Assembly (NCBI GenBank): GCA_963971285.1
Contig: OZ020244.1
Span: forward strand, 24,986,001 to 25,050,000
From: Astropecten irregularis
Taxonomy: Eukaryota; Echinodermata; Asteroidea; Paxillosida; Astropectinidae
Length of the DNA stretch: 64,000 nt
Reading direction: 5' to 3'
In this document: one piece after another, positions 8,901 to 19,200 of the stretch
Layout: every line of letters begins with the position of its first letter
How positions within the stretch are numbered: position 1 is the stretch's first letter
Made by a program: the position numbers and the translations under genes
Notes under the pieces: generated by a model
Seen by the model: only the letters and a program-made list of their open reading frames with translations
Told to the model about the DNA's origin: nothing
The model's database searches: none

Positions 8901-10450
8901 GGTGCATCTTGAAAATTTTTAAAGTTTTTAAATTTTAAAATATTTTTATCTTCTTCTGGAAGGATGACTCTTGAAGGATGAACGGTTAATCCTTGACATA
9001 TTTCATCGTGAATTTTTAATTTTTGCGGTGTATAAAAATGCGATAGACATCTGTAACAAAAATATAATTTATGCCCATCTTTACATGTACCATTGCTGAA
9101 TAGGGCCGAAAAATTCTTAATCCAACCATAGTGACTTTTTATTATTTTTTCTCCTTCTTCTTCTACCTCTCTAGTAAATAATAATAGATTTATGTGAATG
9201 TCGTTTGTTTCTTTAGAGATATGTAATGGATAAGGAAATTCTTCTTTTTCATCATTACAATCTAACCCAAACACGTTAATATTTAAATTATTTTGTTTTT
9301 CTATTTTAGAAATCTGCTTTAAGGGTGTTGGAAAATCTATACCGGTAAAGTCTAACCCATCATTTAACTTATAAGTACTGACTCTTTCATCGTGAATTCT
9401 GTATTTCGGGTTATTTTTTTTCTTTTCTTTGATTTCATCCTTGTATAACCCTAACGCAGATCTGATAGCCCATCTAATGCATTGATCGTCGTCATTTTGT
9501 ACGCTAACAACAGCCTTTTTATGTTTAATAAATGGTGTAAGTTCAATATATGAACTACCAGAAACATTGGTATATTTAATAAAGTTCATATAAAACGCTA
9601 ATATTTTATTTAAAGTTAAACCCGAGGGTCCAAAATCTTTTGATTCCACTACATTTATTAGCTCGAACAAAATGCTATTAACCTTTTCATTTATTTCATC
9701 TTCCCTTAAAATAATATGTTGTTCGGTTCGAAAAGTAAAATCATGTAATGTTTCATCCAAAACTTCAACTTTTATATATTCGAGTTTTATCCTAAATTCA
9801 AGCTTAAATTGACCTTTTTTTCTAAAGATCTTTGTTACTTCTTTAATCATATTTTTATGCTGATGTTTAAAAAATGTATTTAGATCGGAATATTGTCTTT
9901 GAAGAATTATTTCTAAATTTATAAGATTACCACGAAAAGATCTCACTTCTCTCCAGTTTGTCGCTTCACGAATTTCCTCCGATGATAAATTTTCTTTAAT
10001 CGTTTTGATATAATCTCGTTTTATTACTTGTCCTCTTTGACCCGTTGGAACAACATTGAGGTTATATTTTCTAGCTAATTCTCTAAGTTCTTGATTATCT
10101 TTCTTTATTAAATTTTTAAATTGATTTGTAAACGTTTTAATTGCTTTGATATATTCACGTCTAGTGTGATCGAGCTTTTTAGATAAATCTAACCTAATAT
10201 TATTATCTTGAACATAATTTTTTAATTTTAAATAATCCCATCTTTTATACCCACGCGGGGTTGGTTGTCTGCGTGTAATAGCATTAATATATTCACTTTT
10301 AGTAAAATCCGTTTCTGGATCTTCTATTGGAATTTTGGTTTCTTCAACAAAATGTTTTAAGTTATCTTTTGTCCAATGGCTAAACCCCTTTGCAATAATT
10401 GGTCTAGCCATCTGCTCCGTCGTTTGCTGATTCGTTGTTTGATCAGTCAT
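5861..10450 (-). CDS. POLB: Protein-primed family B DNA polymerase with long N-terminal extension
   Basis: Numbers are from the longer frame starting at 10495; the preferred start is residue 16 (ATG at 10450). Three SAP/HeH-like repeats lie at about 35-75, 80-120 and 133-170. A Cys/His region with C339 and H455 and a CCHC finger (C480, C483, H496, C500) follow. Exonuclease motifs are Exo I (D538, E540), Exo II (NFKNYDGH, 719-726) and Exo III (near D1007). A Cys/His-rich HNH-like insert spans 625-701. Polymerase motif A is LDANNLYG (1103-1110), motif B is KLMNNSVFGK (1268-1277) and motif C is YTDTDS (1373-1378). All key residues look intact, so it should be active. About 140 coiled-coil residues (735-875) interrupt the exonuclease domain. 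At about 1,530 residues it seems longer than most Polinton polymerases. Confidence 0.95.
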   Translation of the reverse strand: MTDQTTNQQTTEQMARPIIAKGFSHWTKDNLKHFVEETKIPIEDPETDFTKSEYINAITRRQPTPRGYKRWDYLKLKNYVQDNNIRLDLSKKLDHTRREYIKAIKTFTNQFKNLIKKDNQELRELARKYNLNVVPTGQRGQVIKRDYIKTIKENLSSEEIREATNWREVRSFRGNLINLEIILQRQYSDLNTFFKHQHKNMIKEVTKIFRKKGQFKLEFRIKLEYIKVEVLDETLHDFTFRTEQHIILREDEINEKVNSILFELINVVESKDFGPSGLTLNKILAFYMNFIKYTNVSGSSYIELTPFIKHKKAVVSVQNDDDQCIRWAIRSALGLYKDEIKEKKKNNPKYRIHDERVSTYKLNDGLDFTGIDFPTPLKQISKIEKQNNLNINVFGLDCNDEKEEFPYPLHISKETNDIHINLLLFTREVEEEGEKIIKSHYGWIKNFSALFSNGTCKDGHKLYFCYRCLSHFYTPQKLKIHDEICQGLTVHPSRVILPEEDKNILKFKNFKNFQDAPFVIYADFECILEKYNVEKMKKTQKLSVHKPSGYSYVVVRFDGKLMKQKTYRGCNASEHLINSLLKEQRKINQIFNNPIPIEEIDESLMMSNECWICEKEIYQTSVLYCNCEIPREPKTKSEKEENAVTNSKGYTDFLCLECGKKINKFRKVRDHCHITGKFRGVAHAHCNLKLKITNRTQIPVIFHNFKNYDGHLIMQGVSACVETLNNKIKKRETCIEKIKTRIEKIEVYKEKLETQEIKLRKKIRYIKEKREIFNEFRRNIRKGDNSKIKTFEEKYGITFDKKLNIKINQKANKSERCNREKIKLINQKLKIIDEKINVKIDKLKEVLSILNYYQKEKNVFDNIFCIPQNSEKYISISIGQLRFIDSLNFMNSSLEKLVAACPKDAFHLFRKHFKDYNTDDVDLLLKKGCYPYEYMDSFDRFKETQLPPIEKFYSKIKLKGITREEYTHAELVWKTFNCKTLGDYHDLYVTTDTLLLADVFQNFRTTCKKTYRLDPAKYLTAPGLSWDALLLHSKIELELLTDIEQYLFFEKGKRGGYSSVGSCRHHKANNKYLKDYDPEKESSYLLYLDANNLYGWAMSQSLPYADFKWLTDYQVANFTVDHILGLADDNDYGFMLEVDLDYPKELHDLHNDLPLAPENITVSAEWLSPYQKELLSSGEKASRDDRLIAHLGPRKKYVIHYKTLKLYLQLGLKLTRVHRVLRFKQKPWMRSYIDKNTQLRKIAKSDFEKDFFKLMNNSVFGKTMENVRNRIDGNIIIDDDSDLSIKKILKLASKSNYKTSTKFTDSNIGFFERYKEKTYLNKPIYCGVSILDLSKSFMYDFYYNHLKKKYNDNINLMYTDTDSLLLIVKTDDVYEDIKRDSELYDLSNYSPTHPLFDPKNKKVIGKMKDEYGGQVVKQAICLRSKMYVILIQDDKEVKKIKGITKTVTEKNINFENFYNCLQNKKSQEHQMNIIQSNKHQIYTQVKTKTSLSPYDGKRYILFDGINTLAFGNKKIKYQDSGNSVSSETI

Positions 10451-11425
10451 TATCCTTTTATTATAATATAAAATAATATTATTTAATTTTTTCATTTTTT
10501 CCGATTTTTTTTATTATGCCCAGCCCAGACTTGAACATCGAAAGCTCAATTGGGCAAGCATTGGGATTCTCTCCCTACTAGAGGTTACGGTAGACATAAT
10601 GGGCTAGAAATGGGTAGAAAGGGAAGTAAGGTGAAGGTGCTTGCATATTATAGATGCTTACAGTCAAAGGTTAAGTTTCTACTTTCCCAAATTCTTTTCA
10701 AATTGCATCAGATCAGTATATACGTTTCAGTACACAAGATATAATAAAATATATATAAACAACAAAACAAAGCACTGATAGGCCTAAATGAGAAACTTCA
10801 TATCAATTAAAACAAAAGAAATGGCAATATATATATATATACATAATTTCTTTCAATTTGAAGAGCTGAGACAAAAAGATAAGATCGATTTTAACATTAA
10901 AAGTACACTGTGTGTTAATATAAAAAAGTACAAATTTGCAACAACTCAATCGGTTCAAATATAAAATGTTTAAGCTACTCTTTCGTTTGAAATGTAGTAC
11001 CGGTACATTGTTATATAGTACATTGTTACATAGCATACAAAGATTAAATAAAAAGTTGATCACATTTGGCAAAATTCACTGAGATTAAAAAAATCTAGAG
11101 CTGGATTTCAGAAAGCTGCTTGCATAAGATTTGCTGGCACAGATATGATGTGCCAAGCAGAAACTGGTAACCAGTCATGACCTCATGCAATTTACATTGC
11201 TGGTGACTGGTATCATGACTGTGCATCCAAATCTTGGCTTGAGATATTACAGAAAGGTTACATATTACAAAAGTTTCTGCCAAACATCATGTTTATCTGT
11301 ATAAAAAAGTACTGATTGCATAATTTACCCAGTAAAATGAAATTCATCATAAATTATGGCTAGTTAAAGATCACTCAAACAGCACATAGCTCATACTGTC
11401 TGTTTGGCTATAGCTTAACACTAAC

Positions 11426-11650
11426 ATGCAGCCTTTATGAAACCTGGCTTGAAGCTAGGCTTGGTACTTATTTTGCTAGCGCCATTTGAGGCCCACAAAA
11501 CGAAATGAAGGGATTCGGGCCACATGATGAAGCAGAAGAAAGGCTCCAGCTTCACCATGTATCTCAAGCCCTTCATTTCATTTAGGACACAAAATGGCAG
11601 TAGCAAAATAAATTCCAAGCCTAGCCTCAAGCCTCATTTTGTAAAGGCCC
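11426..11650. repeat. Foldback element, family with ATGGGCCTTTA ends (copy 1)
   Basis: The left end (GCAGCCTTTATGAAACC) and right end (GGCCCATGG side) are inverted, and the interior is partly palindromic (ACAAAATGGCAGTAGC against GCTAGCGCCATTTG). A second copy sits at 24,898-25,110 in intron 23, which shows it is a dispersed family. Confidence 0.6.
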
Positions 11651-12567
11651 ATGGTTTTTTTGAGTGTGCCACAAAGTGATATGAACATGTGGCCCAATGT
11701 TATTACTGTACGTGACACACCAGGCTCAACAAAAACGAAAAATCTATAGGCCAATAGTGTACTACTTCACATAAGCAAAGAATATACTGCCAGTACATGT
11801 CCATATTGTACCAATCAGAACTCACAAAGTTCCTCATGTACAAAATAACTGGAAGCCTTCAATGCGGTGAAAGCCGGAGCATTTCAACCATTAAGTCATA
11901 AAGATATGGATATGAAAAATGTGGTCATATTTAAAAGGTTTACAATAGGCAAGACATAAAATGAAGAAGCATCCTGGAGTATAACAAATATGGTGATTTA
12001 AGTCAATAACTGACCTGTCAATGTTACCTAACCTCAGCTTTATCATTTTTTGTGCGTTTGGACAATATTTTTTGGAAGGGATTACTTTGGATGGCTATGA
12101 GTGACGTCATTCCAAATAGCTACGGTGGAATTAACAAAGTGGCAAGTTGTATGATTTTAAGACAAATAAGCTGCCAGGATTGTTTAATCTGAGTATACGG
12201 TACATCAAAGAAGGATTATTTCTTGTCTGGGGACAAACTATGACTCGGCAATGGCAGTCGTACAGAACATGATCTCTGCTTTTTGACAAAAAAACTTTGG
12301 AAAAAGTTGATGGACAGTGCTCTATTGTTAGTATGTGATTTGTCCGTAGCTTGCGCCATCTACACGCTGGTTTTCATCAGTAGCCAAGTTCATGAGAAAG
12401 AAAGTACCCGGATATCCAAGCTTATCAATTATACAAATATTATGAATTTCGATCACTGAACAACAAAACAAACCAAAACACTTCAGGATTAACTTAAAAG
12501 GTTAATTAATTTAAAAGTACTGAGGGTATAATTATACTCCACTAGAGAAAAAGAACATCTGGCTTAA

Positions 12568-12890
12568 AGGTAATATCATACTTTGGTTTTTGTCAAAGAA
12601 ATGCAGATTCATGGGCAAAAATTTCAAGGAAGATACAATAACAGTGAAATTTCCAGTCCCATACGGTTCCCACTATTTGAGAAAACAGTGAAAAACACCA
12701 ACAGTATTTTAATATACTTTTCACCATTATTTTTTATCTTCTGAAGATCAAAATCGTTTTTGGTCATTGGTTTTACTCTTTTCTGGATAAACACAACGGT
12801 ACGTTTCTACCATCAGGGTATAAAGTTTAAGGGAAATCTGTCGAGATGTATGTTTGTTTTGGTATGCTACCAAAGTATGATATTTCCTAA
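12568..12890 (+). repeat. TTAA-flanked MITE, copy in the plexin 3' flank
   Basis: Begins TTAA-AGGTAATATCATACTTTGG and keeps the internal landmarks of the family (GCAGATTCATGGGCAAAAA, TTTTACTCTTTTCTGGATAAA, GGTATGCTACCAAAG). The right end has diverged. Confidence 0.7.
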
Positions 12891-13042
12891 AATAAGTCTC
12901 ACAACCCAATACTCCTGGGTTTCCTCAGAAATACACAAAGGCTTTTCCATACAACCAAAGCCTGAGCACCTTAAACTCCTTCTTGGACGTTTTGAGAAGA
13001 AACACCAATTCAGGGAGAGTCTGGTGAGGTGCTGCCTGATTG

Positions 13043-13144
13043 CTACAGCTCAGTAGACTCACTCAACATGGCTTCCACCTGCTCCAGCTTGTAGGCAAGA
13101 TTGTCATCCACACATGCATCATCTTCCTCCAGGGTGCTCATAAG
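13043..13144 (-). CDS. PLXN: Plexin exon 36: C-terminus with PDZ ligand, stop codon
   Basis: Residues 1861-1893 and TAG. LMSTLEEDDACVDDNLAYKLEQVEAM is the final plexin helix. The last four residues STEL form a class I PDZ-binding motif like the VTDL end of vertebrate plexin-B proteins. Confidence 0.92.
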   Translation of the reverse strand, partial: LMSTLEEDDACVDDNLAYKLEQVEAMLSESTEL

Positions 13145-13174
13145 CTTTAATGCAAAATGCAAAGAGATAAACAA

Positions 13175-13207
<33 letters not shown>

Positions 13208-16200
13208 ACAAAAACACCAAATAGATGGAACCACCAGAGGACACCAAAGCCATGCCAAGGACACGCCCCCAGCCCTTTGTTACTTACCAAATCTTTGCTG
13301 CCTCTAGTGAACTCATACAGCTGTAGTAGGGTGCTTAGCTTGCTGAAAAGACCCGTGAAATTCTGGGAACAAAACAGAAAACCCACACATTTCCCGTCGT
13401 TATATTATTTTAGGTTTGTGTTAATAATCAAAATGTTAGTCTGATGAGCATTTTGATCTGTGTACATCTCAACACAGCATACTGCATCATGCCAAGATTG
13501 ACATTATCTGATTGTGTTCAAGCCACACAGAGCTGACAATTCATTGCTCTGTAAGGCATCGTTCAGCAACACAGAAACCGGGGGCCTTTCTCAAAGCTCA
13601 GTCCGGCTCAGGCTTCGGCTCAGGCTCCATTCGTGAATCCATTCAAAGGACCTGTTTGTTTAATCCACAGGATCACAAATCCACGGATCCGATCCCAAGC
13701 GTTAAACAAACAGGCCCTAAGATTATGGGTATCAAAGTAGAGGCTTTTGGCTGCAGTTCAGAGGTAGATTCTCTGGTTTGAAAAAGAAAACAGAGCTTCA
13801 GCTTCAATGAAAAATCACAACCTATAATTTGCAGCATGTGGATGACAGAGATGAAGCCAGAGTCTGAGCCGGAGCTGAGCTTTGAGAAAGGCCCCAGACT
13901 TCAAAAGGAAACTGCTGAACAGAAGATCATCAAACAACTCAAGTGGATTGTTAGAGAACTCTAATGAATAAGGACCATGGTGTCTTGTCTCACTACCAGG
14001 AATGATGATAGGATGGGAGCTGTTTCACAACCTTTCCACCTACCCAGTGGCGTAGCCAGGATTTTTTAATAGGGGGGGCCAACATGTAAATTTTAGCCAA
14101 TACCGGCTTGACCAGTCCTGCGCATTGGATGCACTAGGCCTACTGAATACGCGCGCCAGCATTGAGGCACGTTGGTGTTTTTAGGAGAAGGAGCCCTCAG
14201 ACTTTTATTTATTTATTTTTTTTTTAAAAGGGGATGAATAGGGGGGCCCCTGGCCCTACGCCAGTGCACCTACCCCTGATAGTTCTTCTGAGATGGCAAA
14301 GTTTGTAGCAATGAGGTATTGTGGCTTGATTACATACAAAATAATCATAACCAGGAAAGATGCATCAGACACTCTGTATTCCTATTTGTTATATCTAAAA
14401 TCTTGGGGTTGGAACCAGAGCAAACCCTAAGATTTTTTTCAACCTTTTTCACACTTGAAAAGTTTTCAAGTGCATGGGAAGAAACTTGAAGAATATCGTG
14501 AGGTATTTGATTTGGGGACAGTAACAGAGAAAGGATGGAAACTGCAAGAAAAGCGAGTTATGCGACCAAATGACAGGCTAGGTGGTACAACCATTGAAAG
14601 ACAATTGAAGCACATGAAATGACATGAAGGTAATTGTCTTGGTTGTACAGCTCATGTTAAAGGCTTGAATGTAATGGCTGTGTGATGTCCTTGGTTTTTT
14701 AACTGTAAATAGGCCCAACCTTGCAAGTCTTGTCCAGTTCTTGTTCCAAGTTGCTGATGGAGACATGGTCCATGTCCCCTATGCCCTCGTAGAAGGATTC
14801 CACCAGACCCCGGTACTTGCCCACCTCACGGTTGTACAGCAGCTTGTTAAAGGAAGATTCCTGCACAACGTAATAAAAATACAACCACACTCATGGAGCA
14901 GCAACACATAACATTCAAGAAAATGAAAATAATAGTGTACAAGTCAACAGTCCAAGACATGACAAGACAGGCAAGACAATTAACAACTGGCATTAATCTT
15001 GAAGACAATTTAAGGCAAAAACATATCAATTTCTGTACCTATAAATCCCACCCATATGGGCCCAAAAGGTTGTACCAATCAGACAATCCAAAGATTAAAA
15101 ATGACCATTAACTTTATAATGAAATGTCAGGGGCCTTTCTCAAAGCTCGGCCCCAGCTCAGGCTCCAGCTTCAACTCTGTGATCCATATGCTGAAATTAT
15201 AGGTTGTGGTATTTCTTTGAAGCTGAAGCTCTGTTTTTTTTTCAAACCAGAGAATCTACTTCCGAACCGCAGCCAAAAGTCTCTTCTTTGATACCAGTCA
15301 TTTTTAAATGGATTCATGAAATGGAGACGGAGCCAGAGCTTGAGCCTGAGCTGCAGTCCAGCTTTGAGAAAGGCTCAAGGTTTGGTGAAGCTGCTTACCC
15401 ATCCCAACTGGTGGTCAGACTTGTTGCAGGAGTCATAGAAGGCTTGACCTACGACTCCTAGGCTGGACTCGACTGCCGGCGTGGGACTGATGTCAAAGAT
15501 GTAGTTGGGATGGGTGATGGCACTGACCCAGAAACGCAGGGGTAGCCTGGAAAAAGGATGGAGTCAAAACATGGAGACATGCATTTTCAGGGAGTTTCTG
15601 CAAACAATTCTCTTAATTAACAGCATCCCTTTTTTATCAACTTGATCAAATGAATGTTCTGCATTCCAAGGACCAAATTAGCTATTCCATTTGCAAGACT
15701 AAAATTACAACTTTTTGAGGAAAATGAATCTCCATGAGTTAGTTTTCTTGTTTGGCACAGTTAGTCTTTGCATCTTCACGTATCATTGCACCTACCAGTA
15801 GTCAATGGATCTTCTTTAATCTGCTTACATTGGCCATTATTATGTAGAGTAATTATCATGTCAGGTCCCTTAGAGAAAAACACCTTTTTCCGAAGTCTTC
15901 ATTTAAAGGTAATTTCATACTTTGGGTTTTGTCACAGAAATGCAGATTCATGGGCAAAAATATAAAGAAAGATACAGTAACAGTCATCTGTGAAAATTAC
16001 AGTCCAATATACGGGCCACTTTTTGAGAAAACAGTGAAAAACTCTCACGGTATTTTAAACATCTTTTAACTGATATTTTTGATCTTCCAAAAATCGGAAT
16101 TGTTTGGAGTCATTGGTTTTACTCTTTTCTGAATAAATACAGCATTACAGGCAGAAATAACTGTAACGGTATGTTTCTACTATCACCATATTTATACCCT

Positions 16201-19200
16201 GTAAGTTAGAGGTAAATCTGTGGAGATGTCTGTTTCGGTATGCTACCAAAGAATGATTCTACCTTTTACTTTCTTGTCATTGCCACTTTCTCTTCACATT
16301 CTTGGATACCGTTGGGCTTCTATGAGACAGAGCGGTTTTCTCTATTAGAAGAGAGGAGATCCACTCAATGCACATTTCTCTGTTAAGTTCCCCCAGGTCA
16401 AAGAGAGAAGATTTGACATGTACTCACGTGTTGCTCTTCCAGATGTGAGCGATGTCTGGATCCTCGATGCCATGGCGAGTGGCTTGACTGTCAAAAAAGT
16501 CAAAGAGATACTTGATGGCCAGCGGAGTCCCCTCCACGGTCAGAATGGCCTGAAACATATTGTCCACATACTCCTGGACAATTCCCTGTACATATCGGAA
16601 CATGGTGATCATTAGCTTTGTTACAGTTTGAGCGTGTAGTAATACGCAGCAACAGGACATATGTCAAACCTTGAATTGAAAGTACGGTATCTCAAGATGA
16701 CAATGACATATATTTCTGGATTGCATGGTATTGTATCAATGAACTTGTTTTTGGTCAAATGTTGTCACTCTTTTCTGGATATATACAGCATTTCATCAGG
16801 CAGAAACATTTTTAAAGTATGTTTCTTAACCAGCACCATCTTCATACCCTGTAAGTTATAGATAAATCTGTGGAGATTTCTGTTTCGGTATGCTACCAAA
16901 GTGTGAGTACCTTCAAGCAAGAAATCTCTGCGTTTGTCAGTGTCTCCTCTTACCTTCATGGTTAAGAGTCTAGGGAAGGTAACTCGTTGACCTTTCACAC
17001 CGTTGCCAAGGACCAACTTCCGAAGTCTCTTCTTCCTCTGCTTCTCAGATTCTTCAACTTCTTCCTGTGGTTTCTCCTAAGAAACGGACAATAAGAAATG
17101 GAGACGTCAAAGGTTTAGTGCTATTTGATAGATATACACGTGTAAATTTACAGCGGACACGGCATATCTTGACACTAACAAAAAAAAAAATAAGGAGAGC
17201 AAAAAACAATATTATGATTGAACTTCAGAAGAGAACACTCCAACAAATAGATAACAAAAACAAAACACAAATACACCTCATCTTCCACGGAAACAAAAAC
17301 ACCTACAGAAAAAATAACCAAATGAATGAACCAACAAAGGGGATGGACAAACAAAGGGATGGAAAATCAAAAGCAGGATTGAACAACAAACACTTTTTAT
17401 CTGAGCAAGAAGTAACACGCAGTCTATAAAATAAAAATGTGATCCCCAATTGTTTCCAATGAAACATGTACAACCAAATTGTTCAGGAAGGCATGTGTTT
17501 CTATCGATAAATCAATCAGTGGGAGCATGCGCAGCGGCAGCGCATTGCCACATCTACCTTGGTGCGGTACTCCCTTAGTCTCCTGATGGCCATTCCCCCA
17601 GGCAGCCACGCAACCCATCCCCATCCCAGCAAAATAACAATCCATCTGATGCAACCACGTGTCATGTGGATGCCCTACCAGGTGAAACCTACCAGTAGGT
17701 TCTCTCATAGAGAGAATTCGCCTGGCAGGATCACTCGTAGGGAATCTAGCCACATAGCTCACGTATCATGCAGGTAGGTCTCATCTGACTCTCCCTGAGT
17801 AACCTCTCGGTATAGACACATAGTCCGACCAGCGGTACCCAAGGATCCTCCTCAGAGATTCAGTACCAAAGACACTGAGTCATCTCCCTAGGCCCCCAGT
17901 CAAAGTCCATGTCTCACAACCGTAGAGTAAGACAGGCAAGACCAGGGACCTGAAGACCCGGATCTTTGTCCTCTTGCATAGATATCACAAACGCCACGTA
18001 AACAAGTGCCACAAGTTTCTATAGCACCTAGATTCTTACCAAGTGCCAAAGGGTAACACCACCTTCAAGGTCCACGTCTTCCTGATACAGCTCTGTATCA
18101 GCTGCATTTCCTGCAGATTACAAAAAACACAGTTATAGCAATGCTGAATTTTGAAATTGAATTCGTCAATGGGTTCAAAAGTGAAACTTCTGCATGAAGA
18201 TGCCAATAGACCTTATTCACGGTGCATCCATCCCCATTCGAAGCAGCATAATCAAACCGAAGCTTGGATTTGAAATAGTCTGGTACCCATTTTCTTTTTG
18301 GCATTGGTGTTTTTTCCAACGGGTATACAGGAAGGTGACAAAAATGGATGCACCATGAATAAGGCATATACATTCTGGCTATCCCAAGATATTGTCTCCT
18401 GACGATAACTAGAGCAGGCTAGTCGAAACATTGACACCTATCGAGAAGTGCAACGTAATAAGAGCGAAGAGTATGGACTGAATATTACATGCAGTTTCTG
18501 AAAACCGTTCCACATACCAATTGTCCCATGCAAAGACTCAAATCTTTCAAGCAAATTCTTAATTGAGTTACAGCTTGCCCTTCACTAGCATGTATCAGCA
18601 ATGCATGCCCAGTGCCTTAATTTGATGGCATGCCCATGGACAAAAATCAAGAGCTGGCTCAGGTGGGATTCGAACCCATGATCTCTTACACACATGTCGG
18701 CAAAGGGCAAGTCCTAATTCGAACAATTCAAACAAAGAATTATAACGATGACAAAAGGTTATCTTCATAGCTTGTTCCTATATCCTGAGTAACTCTCTGG
18801 GACCTCTTCAACTGATGGATGTTTTCCTCAAGCCTAATTGTTTTCTGCAAGGAGCAATTCTAGTTTCTATTATATGAATATATGAATATATGGGAAAAGA
18901 CAGAGGTTATAGTGTGTGACAGGCTAGGCAGAAAAGATAGAGCCTGGGATCAAAGGTGCTGAATTTTTCACCATGTAGAGCCATGAAATTGAGCCCTGTG
19001 GTCAATATCACCAATAGATCAATCTTAAATCATAAACCAAAATCTGAATTGCTAAGCAAAGTGTGATGTCACAATACAAATCACCACAGTGATATTGACA
19101 ATACATCTTAAGATTAAGATTAAAGTTTTGTGAAATCCATCCCTGGTTTCAAACTTTTAATAAAGGCTGTAACTCTTGGTGCCCCTCATGTCCCAAGAGA

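Larger units (their letters stand above)
1..10520. mobile_element. Polinton/Maverick-type DNA element (adintovirus-like), right part
   Basis: Seen: a compact AT-rich block with a protein-primed family B polymerase, a retroviral-type integrase, a short P-loop packaging ATPase, a probable capsid protein and several small ORFs, all open. Known: this gene set defines Polintons/Mavericks, self-synthesising DNA transposons with virus-like capsid genes, also described as adintoviruses. The left end is outside the window, so terminal repeats and target duplication cannot be checked. The right border is put near 10,520 because the AT-rich coding sequence stops there and host-like composition begins; this border is approximate. 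No protease or penton gene was recognised in the visible part. Confidence 0.9.
10521..13042. other. Region between Polinton and plexin: no gene seen
   Basis: Contains two foldback or TTAA-type elements (annotated separately), AT-rich simple sequence (about 10,735-10,860), and presumably the plexin 3' untranslated region next to 13,042. I could not fix a polyadenylation site. The short ORFs here show no domain or codon pattern. Confidence 0.5.

Noticed and set aside
10451-10495. Polymerase start at 10495
   Set aside because: The extra 15 residues (MKKLNNIILYYNKRI) come from very AT-rich leader sequence; the ATG at 10450 is a more natural start. It cannot be fully excluded.
13101-13444. Poly-Asn/Gln and Cys-rich ORFs around 13,100-13,440
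   Set aside because: They are generated by the (CAA)n microsatellite in intron 35 and by shadows of exons 35 and 36.
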